From Thozetella sp. PMI_491 (Eukaryota; Ascomycota; Sordariomycetes; Chaetosphaeriales; Chaetosphaeriaceae): 64,000 nt of DNA. The stretch covers positions 434,001 to 498,000 of the forward strand of contig MU270027.1 in NCBI GenBank assembly GCA_021432635.1. Reading direction: 5' to 3'. This document shows positions 31,484-41,358 of this stretch, piece after piece. The notes under the pieces are model-generated. The model made no database searches. It saw only the letters and a list, made by a program, of their open reading frames with translations, and had not been told where the DNA came from. Position 1 is the first letter of the stretch. Each line of letters opens with the position of its first letter. A program made the position numbers and the translations under genes.

Positions 31484-33422
31484 GCTCGGAGCTCTAAATG
31501 CCTCGAAAATGCGCGTAATAAGCTCTGGACATAGGGCATCGAGCTCTGTCTGGTCTTGGTGGGGTTCGCGATCGATCGGGTGTTCGGCGTGCGTAGATCG
31601 CCGACCTTCCCTGCTCGAGCGATTTTCTTCCCTTGTCTACATAGTACAGAGGACTATCACTGCTAGGTTTATGTCTGAGGTCTGGGGTCTCCTAGTGATC
31701 CCGTCACGGTCCATTCTCGTCGCGGCTTCATGTTGCCGGAGCGATGCGGTCTGCTGACCTGCACTTCCGCCCGCTCCGCCCGTAAACTTCCCGTACCAAC
31801 GCGGGATAATTTCGCGGCCTTGCGGCCTCTAGCGCGCGACAAGCCCCGGTGTTGGCGGAGTCATAATGAGTGAGAAAAAAAAAGCCACGGGTTATGCCTC
31901 TCTGCGCCCTGCTCGGCGACGCATACTCTTTGGGCTCTTTTGGGAAATAAGGCAACGGCGGACTAGGTTTCACCAAACGGAGACGGAGGGTCATTCCTTT
32001 CGAGACGGGAAACCCAAAAACGTAAATGGTGCGCCCAGAAAGTACACGGTGCCATTCTGGATTTCCAATCGAACCCCCTCAGAAATATGAATAATTGATG
32101 CCGACATAATCTTGACATCTCCGAAGCCAATAATGTGGGGGAGAAAGGGGGGGGGGGCCCTGCGAACGCTGGACTTTGGGCAAGATCCGGCGGAACAAGC
32201 ACGGAGAAGAAGCGCACAGAAAGGCGGGGCAGGGGTCTCTGCCGTAGATCCCAGGCAGCATTAAAAATCCAGTCATCAAGTTGTTACATCAGCAGCACTG
32301 CTGACTGTCACTAGTGTCGCACTGCACTACTCCAGGCTTTCACTAATCAATCATTCTGAGGAAGAATGTCCGTCGGGGGTTGAGCGTCCAGGCACGCGAA
32401 TTCCCACACGGTGCCAAGCACAGGCTGCTGCATTCAGGGAGACGGCGGTGCAATATTGGATCGTAGCTAGCGATGGACGGGTTTCTGCGTAGACAAACAT
32501 TGCCGGGGCGAGAACCTGACGAGTGCGACATACGTGTCTCTCCGCGTGTGTATGTGTGTATGTGTTCGAAACGGACGGTGGTGGACGGTGGTGCGTGCAT
32601 CCATCTGTGCCCTATACGGTATCAATAGAGGAACGAAAGGGAATGTTGGGGAACCGTAACGCCATAACTCATAACTCCGCCCCTAGGGCCCGATAGGAGC
32701 GAATGCGTCCGGAATGGAATTCAATTCGGGTCCTTGTTGGCCTGGGGGGGAACGGAGTGACGGGGAGTCATCGGTACGTACTATGGTCCGGGGAGTACGT
32801 ACTGTGGATACTTCGTACCCAGCACAGTAACGAGCACGGAAAATTAACGAGAGCGAGCGATGCGAAGGGCCACGCGGACCCGTCGCGGCTTGGGACAAGC
32901 CCCTCGGAGGGTCGCAGCGTCGTAAGGCCGAACTCCTTTGGGTGCAGGGGTGGAGGCTCGGGTTTTGTCAGCTACGCGGCGTGCGGTATGCGAGTGACCC
33001 ACGGTGCCGTCCCTAAACTCCACGAGGGTTATGGCGGTCAAAGGTTTAGCAGTCAGCCAGGTTTAAAGTCAGGCATCCCTCCCTCCTTCAAACCCGCTTT
33101 CCTCTCGATCCCATCAGACACCAGCTTCACCTTGGAAACAACTCTCTTACAAACACTCGATCTCGATAGATTCTGTTGTTTATTAAACCCATCAACAAGA
33201 GAGCCTTCCAACCTGCGAGCTCCTCGTCGAACACTGCCAAAGCAACACCCCACTACACCCCCCGGGAAATTTCTTGGGCCCACACCCCTGCCTAACGCAC
33301 GCCCTTTTCCGAAGACGGCGCTCTACCACTTTTTTAAAGTGTTGACTCACACACAACCCAGGCCGCCCATTGCACCATAGATTTCTTGGGCATTAAATTC
33401 TGCCTGGCAGCCTCGAAAAAAA

Positions 33423-34178
33423 ATGGCTTCCTTTTCCACCACACAATTCTCATCTACCAAGCCGACAGCTCCCTTTGCTGCTGCTGCTCCCCTCAAGCGC
33501 AAGACCATGTCCATCACCCAGACCTACTACCTCGCACACAAGGCCCGGGCCAAGCTCTCTTCGGAGGCGGCCCAGCCTGACCACAACCTCCGCCTGCTCG
33601 TCGGGCACGCCAACCTCCTCGACTCGCTGATGCTTGAGCTTGCCGACGCCGAGCGGGAGCAGGAGTCGTGGTTCAACCAGTCGGTCCGCGCCTCGTCCCG
33701 GACCGAGGAGAAGGAGAGGCACATCCAGTGGGCCGACACCGTCATCGAGGAGCCCGAAGAGGACTGGAGCCCCGAGGACGCCGAGTCCGAGTCGGACTCG
33801 GACAGCGAGTTCGACGCCGAGGAGGACATTGAGATGGCCGATGCTGTCCCGCTCCGCCGGATAGCCTCGCACCAGCCCACCCTCTACGACGACATGCAGG
33901 AGGACGACGATGACGAGGAGGACTTTGCTCAGCTCACCCTCCGCCGCTCCCCATCACACTCGGCATCGCCTCCCGAGCTCGATCACGACGAGGACTCGTC
34001 CGAAGACGAGTCGATGCCCCCATCACCACCCACAGCCATCCTCGCCACCTTTTCAGAGAAGGAGCAGGAGATCGACTCGCACGACTGGGATTCACAAGAA
34101 AAGGACGCCTTCGACGGAGGCTTCTACCTGCCGCCCCGCAACCCAGCAAGATTGGTCACAGCGATATCAGTCTACTAA
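33423..34178 (+). CDS. Conserved acidic fungal protein of unknown function
   Basis: Intronless frame of 251 residues. Residues about 28-80 form the apparently folded part: SITQTYYLAHKARAKLSSEA, then HNLRLLVGHANLLDSLMLEL and a helical ADAEREQESWFNQ. From about residue 95 the chain is strongly acidic and Ser-rich (EEPEEDWSPEDAESESDSDS) with several SP and DS sites, likely phosphorylated and disordered. The C-terminus has an aromatic patch (FDGGFYLPPRN). The LVGHANLLD segment reminds me of yeast Ecm13/YJR115W, but that is memory only and unverified. No catalytic motif seen. ATG at 33423 follows an A-run (gaaaaaaaATGG), a favourable context. The preceding 400 bp, rich in C/A and T, looks like a leader. 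Confidence 0.7.
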   Translation: MASFSTTQFSSTKPTAPFAAAAPLKRKTMSITQTYYLAHKARAKLSSEAAQPDHNLRLLVGHANLLDSLMLELADAEREQESWFNQSVRASSRTEEKERHIQWADTVIEEPEEDWSPEDAESESDSDSEFDAEEDIEMADAVPLRRIASHQPTLYDDMQEDDDDEEDFAQLTLRRSPSHSASPPELDHDEDSSEDESMPPSPPTAILATFSEKEQEIDSHDWDSQEKDAFDGGFYLPPRNPARLVTAISVY

Positions 34179-36024
34179 GCGAAGCTTGATCTCTCTGTTT
34201 CCTTTCTCTGCATTTGGGGCGGCGTTACACCAAAACTTGATACCCAACGGGCATCTGCATTTACACAGCTAAAAAGCGACTGGGTGGGAGGGAGCTATTA
34301 GACTCAACAGCATCACGGCACCACTCAATGTTTCATGGATCTTTTTGTCGGTTTTGGTGCCAGAATGGCAAGGACAGGGCGTTTTTTTATTGTTCACTTT
34401 CAATTCTTGTCGGCTCTTTCGCTCCCTAACACGCTCGGATTGAGCGTGTTCGAGGTCGAGCGAGAGCCATAGCCTCTTAGAGGCATGAGCTTCCCAAATT
34501 TCAGGGAAAGCCGGGGTAGCCGGGCATAGAGCCCAGAGGCCAAGCTTACTATAGCAGTGATGAAATAAAATCATCAAATCTCATCAAACTCCTTTTCCCA
34601 ATGCAAACGTGAACATTCAAGATGTGCATCACTCAACTTAAAAAAAAATAGCCCCAAGCGATAGCTAACAGCCGACAACGGGCAGCTCGAGGAGGGGTGA
34701 GGCTGCGATGCCGCAATGCCTCTGGCCGCCTCACGATATCGGGTCCCGAGACCGGTTTCGGTCAGAGGTGGGAGTTCACAAGCCTGTGTCGATCATCGGC
34801 AATGATTCACCGCCCTCAACCCACACGCCCTTTCCCAGCAAGCGGGTTCCACACCGGGGGTGGCCCCATCCCCAGTACCTCCGCAACCCCTCGGCGGCTC
34901 GGACGGGATTTGACAAACGCCGATTCCCTCGCCCTGGGAGGATTAATAAAGGGTGACGCGAGGGCCAAGGGCGCTCTTTGTCACCCACTGACACGTCCTA
35001 CGCCCTGGGCGCCCCAAGGGGCGCTGACAAGGGTTCCACCGTCGCCGAGCTGGAAGGGAAGGCGGGGCGCACGGTTCGAATTCGTTCCAATTCTTTCCCT
35101 GATTCATCAGCACCGTGGTCGAGACGGACTTCGCTGGCCTTTGTCTTGCCGCTTCAATTCCCCGGCCCCGCCGCATACTTCTCGGAGACAATTTTGCTTT
35201 CTTTCTTTTTACTGTTTGCTTTTCCATCCAGGGCGGCGGGCCTAGTTCCCGCCTGGCTCGCGCCGGGTCCGGACTCCGGAGCCGCTCCCTGAGGAATGGA
35301 ATCAGGGGTCTAGAATGACAGGAGTGAGTGGCTGTCTCCCCCGCAACCCGCGATGGAATGAATGGTATCATGAAAGCGAGGGGGATCGAGGATCTGTGCG
35401 GAGCCACTGAATCGCACGGTCGCTGAAGCGACCGCCTCCCCCCGTTTCTTCCTTGCCCTGCTGGCCTGGGAGCTTGTGTGCAACACGGGCTGGCCGGCTG
35501 TGTGATTACTCTGGGCATTCTTGCTGGGGGTAGCTGGCTTAGCCCTGAATGAGACGTTCGTGTTGGCGCTCCTTCCCCCGTCAAGAACCTTGGCAAGACA
35601 CCTCAAATGAGTAGATTGCAGCGCCGTGGGCGCTGAGGCTAAGCACGGCCAGACAGGGCGGCCTGGCAGCTTGTTAGTGGGCACACCCGCCCGCGGAGGT
35701 GCCTTTTCACTATCGTAGGCGTAATTGCTTCCCCGTTGCCAGCGTATACCTCTGTGCAGGGCTTGCCCCCCCCCTTCCCCCCCATGCTTGGCGGCGTTGG
35801 CAGGTCCTGCGACAGTGGCTTGCGGGCCCTGACTCGCCAGAGCCACCGTCGAATAGAGACCAATGAAAACGACGCTGCGTCCGTATTGGCCGTTGGGCCG
35901 TCGCAGCCCGTCGCAACGCTTCCGAAAACCACGTATTCCCACAGGCCCGACTCAAACAGCTTCGGCAGGACGCTCCATGCCATGAGTCCTACATAGACCT
36001 ACGAAACGAGACTAGACTGCGAGA

Positions 36025-36050
36025 TGGCCTTGGTGGCCTTGGTGGCCTTA
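36025..36050. repeat. 9-bp tandem repeat, about 3 copies
   Basis: TGGCCTTGG twice followed by TGGCCTTA. Intergenic. Confidence 0.85.
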
Positions 36051-38127
36051 GGGAGGGCACGTTACTGCGAGCGGGAGACGCCCCTCGGTTTTTCTTGCGC
36101 GTTTCAAAGAGAGCTTCCCGAATGGGATACATATCGCGGGTCAGCCCCGCGTGACCTGCACTGGAGCAGCACTGCATAGTACTTCCTAGGCTTGGAGATG
36201 CGGCTGTGGTTCAGAATATACACAAGACCTAAGTTCTTACCCCGGTGCAACGTCGCCCCGTCTTGCCTCGCCAGCACAAAATCATTTCGAGGGCGCGGTG
36301 CGGTGCCTGGGGAAGGCAGGGAGTCACGCTTGGGTGAGATAGACATGTCTAACCCCCCCTAAGGGGAGAAGAATTGTCCACGAACCTACCCCGCGGTCCT
36401 TCATGTCCTTGGGACTATTTCCCGCTGTCGATGCTTTTTTTATCGTCGCACGAGCGTATACCCGGCGCGGGATGAGTATCGCTATACCGCCCTTCTCTCC
36501 CTTCTAGTCGAAAGTACATTGCATCCATACCGACTCACCGGGCGCGGCTGGGCAGTACTCTCTCTTTGAATACTAGGGCTACAGTATCAATTCGCTCTTC
36601 GCCAGCACTGGGAACCTCCACCGGACGGACGTCTTTGAAGCAAAACACGGCAGCTGACATAACCGTCCCTGGCGTGACACCGCTCTTCGTTTATCCGGCG
36701 CTCTCATTGGCGGCATCTCTCAATCGTGACTCGATCATAAACTGTGGCCTGGAGGGACTGTGCAGGAGCCAAGAGCCACACCCGTCCTCTGTCCACACGC
36801 CCCCCTTCTCGGCGAGGGGTGGGGGATGCCACCGGCTCGGGGCCCCCCTCCTCGGCATCAGTCATCGGCGTATGGCGCATAAACCTAGGGAAACCTTCTT
36901 CCATTAGTGATCACCTGCCTAGGCCGAGCCGGCGTGCCTTCGGTGCCATGGAGAAGACGATGTAAAGCTCGGCCGACGGAGAGTTTGATGGCATGCAGGT
37001 GGTGTAGGTTGAGGTTGTCTACCCGAATGGCGTACAACCACCTATCAGCTTTGCTAGGTCTCTGCACGCATGCTCTTTGACTCTTTGCCATCAGTCTGGC
37101 CGCCGCTTCCTTCTCCTGGCTGGTTGGCAGCACATCATTAGGTCTTGACGGGGGGCAAGTTTGGGCGAGGCACAACTCCGAGTGCCGAGCACCGGTTGGG
37201 GGCCCGCCGAGTCAACCCCGCGATCCTGCCATCTGCCGGGGAGGTGGCGGGGCCTCGACACGGGAAGACAGGCAAGGGGGGAGGCGAACGCGGCGCTACC
37301 ATGGGCCTCTGCATGAGGGCACGGGGAGACTGACAAGAAGGCAACCAGGCAAGATAGACAAGACCACCTATGTGCACCTTCAAACTATCCGACTCGACCG
37401 TCTGTGTGACTACCGTGTCTTGGTGCGACCCTAGGCCATCTGAGCCTCTTGAGCATCCTGGCGCCTTATCTCATGCGCAAGCTGCACGTCGAGATGGGCG
37501 GTGAGTGTCGCAGGCGAGGGGCCGGTGACTCGACAGTTGCGGCTCGTATGGACGCACCCGGGAGCGGCCTCGAGACATTGCACCCCCGCGAGGCTGCCCG
37601 TGAAACCATGGCCTTAGGCTTGCATGGTGTGCGCGGGGTTGACTCGCAAGAGCCCTGTGCCTACAGAGTCGAATGATGCCTAAGACATTGGCTGGGCGCC
37701 TTTCCTGGGAGCTGCAGCAGATGATCGACCGTAAGGTACACGCGACCCCCCCTTTCTCCCGAGATCGATAACGTAGGGGCCTGCTCCAACCATCGCCGTT
37801 TTCCTTTTCCTCCCAGATGTCTCGGACCATCTCTTAACGTAGGGGCGAGTCAACTGACCGTTAAGCTCCTCCTGTTGGGCGCCCCCCGGTGCACTGGCCG
37901 TCGCTGGCGGGCTTGATCGGATCCTGCGCTGCAGCCCCGAGACGGCCATTATGATGCTAAGAAGAAACGAAAGTTTTAGCACCAGCGCCAGGCTGGGCGG
38001 CTCGCCGTCCTTCCCCCACACTAGAGATATGGTTCCGTGCATCCGCACCACCATGCATCGCTACGCTCTTGAATGACGTCGCCCACGGCCGGGGGAGGTC
38101 GCCGGGGGGGGGCCCGTTCGGCTAGGG

Positions 38128-38151
38128 GGTTTGGTGGTTTGGTGGTTTGGT
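38128..38151. repeat. 8-bp tandem repeat, 3 copies
   Basis: GGTTTGGT three times head to tail in a G-rich stretch. Confidence 0.85.
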
Positions 38152-38990
38152 GGCTGGATAGGGGATAGGAGGGAAGATATTCCCCCTCATCGCCGCGACT
38201 AGCCGCAACTCTAGCTAACCTGAACAGCCATCATCTCCGGCACTGAGATGAGATTGTTGAGCTAGAGTCCGGGTCGACCCCGCCTCCTGCCGGCGCTTTC
38301 TGGCTCGACAGGAGCGCCCGTGGTTCCTGGCGAACTGCGGAGTCCGCACGTGTTGCTAGCGAATCCTGGAGTCCTGTCGAAACACAATTATTTCTTCCTC
38401 CTGCGGTCCGTCCCCCTTGTGCAGCATCGTGCGTGGAAGGAAGCTTGATGCGACGAGAGAAGGGGGAGCTAGAGAAGGACACAGCGGGAAGGATGGGAGG
38501 TTGCACCACGATTTGCAGGGGTTGTCAACAAGCTGGTGGTACGGTTAAGCAACGTGCGGATGCCTCGGGGTTCTGGAATTCGAAGGAAGGCATTTGACAC
38601 TTTGAAGCACGCACATGGGGCGATAGCTGGAATTACGGAGCAACTTGATGAGGCAAAGCTTCGAAAGGTTCCTGATGCATCAGCAGACAGGGGACGAAGT
38701 CCGTCCGTATCCTGGGGCTTGAGTCTCCAGGCCACTTGGACATTTGTGTGAAGTTGTTCGCTGCTCATCCCATGGTTCGCCACATCCTATCCCTTGCCAC
38801 GCCGAGAGTGCTTCTTCCTGTTCGTCCTACCCTGTTTTACAATCTTGCCTGCTCCAGTAGTCATAAGCCCCCACGGCCCCTTAAACGGCGGCGTTAAGAG
38901 TTGAGCCTCGAGACGCTCGGGCCGTATCGAGTTGCCCCCAGATGTGATGGATGTCGGTGGGACGGAGCATGGACGCCGATCCGTTAATCC

Positions 38991-39038
38991 GGCGATAAGC
39001 CCGGAGATTGGTGGGCTACCTAGCCCGGGTTTATCGCC
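38991..39038. promoter_or_regulatory. Inverted repeat with paired GATA sites upstream of IBA57
   Basis: Left arm GGCGATAAGCCCGG (38991-39004) and right arm CCGGGTTTATCGCC (39025-39038) pair with one G-T wobble across a 20-nt spacer. Each arm contains a GATA-factor core in opposite orientation (GATAAG and the complement of TTTATC). The spacer has its own small palindrome GGGCTA-cc-TAGCCC. It may be a paired GATA-factor site or simply a hairpin; regulation is inferred. Confidence 0.45.
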
Positions 39039-39240
39039 GCGCTCCTAGGGGCCTAAAGTTTCGCCGGCGCAAAAAACGCCAAGCCGACGTCATCTAGCTT
39101 TTTTTCCTCCATAGGGCGCGCGGACGTGCCGGACAGCAGAGCTACCCTGCTTCACGCGCGTCAAACCAAACCTCACAGCTCCGGCCGACCGACGGAACGG
39201 AGCCTGTGCAGTCGCCGTTTCTGAACGTTAGTTCACGGGA

Positions 39241-40689
39241 ATGGCGCCCAGGATTTTCCCTTCGGGTCTGTCCCGCCAGGCAGCTTTTGTTTGCCGTGGG
39301 TGCCTCTGGCACCAGAGACCCGCAGCGTCTGCATGGCGGCCCTTCTCCGCGACTGCCGGCGTCTCCGCCGAGCCGATGCTGCACCGCATATCCATCCCAG
39401 CGACGCGGCAACCGGACATTGGAGCGCCCCCGCAGGGCACGGCGCCCACGGCCGGCATCGCGCGCCTGAAGTCACGCCGCCTGATCAGCGTGTCCGGCCC
39501 GGACGCCGCCAAGCACCTCCATGGCCTGATGACCCGGAACGTACAAAACGGGATGCCGCACACCGCCGGCTTCTACGCTGCCTTTCTCAGCGCCAAGGGC
39601 CGCGTGCTGCACGACGTCTTCGTCTACCCGCACAACACGCTAGGCAGCGACAGGAAGAGCGCGAAGCCAGAGGACAGCTTCCTAGTCGAGGTCGACGCTG
39701 ACGAGGCCAAGGTGCTGTGGGCTCATCTGAAACGATATAAGCTCCGTCTCAAGGTCTTCATCCGACTACTAGACCAGGATGAGGCCACGGTTTGGCAGGC
39801 ATGGGCGGACCCAGTGGCCTCCGAGCCGGTGGCCCAGCCCGGGGATCTGCCTAAGATGACGCTCGCGGAGAAGCTGCTTCGCTCCGTCCAAACCGCCCGG
39901 GAGGATGGCCTACATGTCATCCAGGATACGAGGGCGCCGGATATGGGATACAGGTTCGTGACGCGGGGCGGCTCCGGACCGCCGCCGCCGATGTTCCGGC
40001 TTCCGACGGCGCATCAGTCGGCCTACCGGTTGCGGCGCTACCTGCGCGGCGTCCCCGAGGGTCAGGGAGAGATTCTGTACGAGCAGGCGCTACCTTTTGA
40101 GAGCAATCTCGATCTGATGGGGGGCATCGACTTCCACAAAGGATGCTACATCGGCCAGGAGCTGACCATCCGCACGAAGCACCGCGGCGTTGTCCGCAAG
40201 CGAACCCTGCCGTGCGTCGCCTATGCCCCGGAAGAGGAGGTTCCGCGCCGCCTCGAATATAGCCCTGGTGTCAAGGTTACGGTGCCGAGCACCAGCGAGA
40301 CGGAGGAGTACGACATCGGCCAGATCCCACCTGATACGAACATCACGCGGGAGGGAAGGACAGGCAGAGCGGCGGGAAAATGGATGCACGGCGTGGGCAA
40401 CATCGGACTTGCCCTCTGCCGGCTAGAGGTCATGACGGACCTTGGGGTTCCTGGCATGCCAGACGTCGCTACCGGCAGCCCCGACGACGCCTTCATTATC
40501 CAACCGGACCTCGAAGCGACCGAGGCGCCGGCCGAGGATGCGGCGCCTGCGGCGGGGGCACAGGAAGCAGAGACGCCTCGACGGAAAGGAGCGTACCAGC
40601 ATCCATACATGGGACCGAAACTTCGGGTCAAGGCGTTTGTGCCAGACTGGGTGAGAGAGGGCGTTACGAGCGAACCGTCGAAAGCGTAG
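39241..40689 (+). CDS. IBA57: Iron-sulfur cluster assembly factor Iba57 (CAF17-like)
   Basis: Mitochondrial folate-binding protein of the GcvT/YgfZ family needed with Isa1/Isa2 for [4Fe-4S] maturation of aconitase-type and radical-SAM enzymes. 482 residues, intronless. Residues 1-45 are a basic targeting peptide (MAPRIFPSGLSRQAAFVCRG). SRRLISVSGPDAAKHLHGLM starts the GcvT-like domain. The diagnostic KGCYIGQE lies at 300-307 and contains the conserved Cys302, followed by LTIRTKHRGVVRKR. Insertions of low complexity appear near residues 340-440 and lengthen the protein relative to yeast. The C-terminus YMGPKLRVKAFVPDWVRE is conserved among fungal members. Codon use matches its neighbours. Confidence 0.93.
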   Translation: MAPRIFPSGLSRQAAFVCRGCLWHQRPAASAWRPFSATAGVSAEPMLHRISIPATRQPDIGAPPQGTAPTAGIARLKSRRLISVSGPDAAKHLHGLMTRNVQNGMPHTAGFYAAFLSAKGRVLHDVFVYPHNTLGSDRKSAKPEDSFLVEVDADEAKVLWAHLKRYKLRLKVFIRLLDQDEATVWQAWADPVASEPVAQPGDLPKMTLAEKLLRSVQTAREDGLHVIQDTRAPDMGYRFVTRGGSGPPPPMFRLPTAHQSAYRLRRYLRGVPEGQGEILYEQALPFESNLDLMGGIDFHKGCYIGQELTIRTKHRGVVRKRTLPCVAYAPEEEVPRRLEYSPGVKVTVPSTSETEEYDIGQIPPDTNITREGRTGRAAGKWMHGVGNIGLALCRLEVMTDLGVPGMPDVATGSPDDAFIIQPDLEATEAPAEDAAPAAGAQEAETPRRKGAYQHPYMGPKLRVKAFVPDWVREGVTSEPSKA

Positions 40690-41358
40690 CGGTTTACAGC
40701 TCGAGACGTAACTCGTGTACTATACTTATGAACTCATAGCCATCACCAACTCCGTGCGGAAATATGTGTACGTATATCACACACCATGCAGGCCACTCTA
40801 CTAGAGCTCAAGGATGAGGACAACGCCCAAGGACTAATATAGATAAAAAATTCAACTTCTCAACCACGCCAGACATAGTAAATTTACCTCCTAGATGAAT
40901 GCTTAGCCTGCAAGACATGCTCCAGATCTCCACAATTCCCGAAGAGAGGGCCAAAAACAAAAAAGTAGGGGGAGAGACAGGCAGGCCATCCTTTCCAAAC
41001 AAAAGATTAATCGGGGCGAATATGCATCAATAATGGTTTGTAAACTCGTTATTCCGTTGATGGTGCATATACCTGAGAATAGTGGATAATCGGGGCGCTA
41101 AAGCACTGGAGCCTGGAGCCCGTGGTGTCGTGCCTCTTTACGCGACCCACGTTCTTGCCGGCGCGTCCCGAATCGAGCGCGTCCAAGCCAATGCCGCTTC
41201 CCCCAAGGACCATCACTTCAACCACACCTGCACCAACGCCCGCGGCTGCCTGCCCTCGCTCAGCTACTTAAGGCTTGCCATCACCACCCGCAAGTCTGGC
41301 GTCAAAGCAGCTTCTCCGACTTTTCGCATCGAGCACATCGCGCCGGTTGCTGATCACG
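40690..41358. other. Intergenic, IBA57 3' side and DNA ligase promoter
   Basis: 670 bp between two same-strand genes. The first half is AT-rich (3' UTR-like) and the second half GC-rich promoter/leader. Short frames only. No clear MluI cell-cycle box (ACGCGT) seen in front of the ligase gene. Confidence 0.4.

Larger units (their letters stand above)
27807..33422. other. Gene-poor block (5.6 kb)
   Basis: No supportable gene. The part 28050-28900 is relatively AT-rich; the rest is GC-rich with chance ORFs. Visible structure includes a C11 run at about 29239-29249, a TACTCCGTAC copy at 29582-29591, three copies of a 13-bp unit at 29899-29937, a T19 run at 31465-31483, a G11 run at about 32147-32157, and an inverted TACGTAC pair around 32773-32800. 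The right end is the promoter and leader of the acidic protein gene. Confidence 0.4.
34179..39240. other. Gene-poor block (5 kb)
   Basis: No supportable gene. The first 400 bp are probably the 3' UTR of the acidic protein gene. Large minus-strand frames at 34943-35596 and 35310-35942 have Arg/Pro-rich translations without a domain. Short tandem repeats occur at 36025-36050 and 38128-38151. A near-perfect inverted repeat at 38991-39038 lies about 200 bp before the IBA57 start. Confidence 0.4.

Noticed and set aside
34943-35942. Two overlapping minus-strand frames of about 215 codons
   Set aside because: Arg/Pro-rich, mutually overlapping, with no domain or plausible promoter evidence.
38101-38160. 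G-rich tract with GGTTTGGT repeats, possible telomere-like or G-quadruplex array
   Set aside because: The unit is not a fungal telomere repeat (TTAGGG) and there are only three copies. Recorded as a simple tandem repeat.
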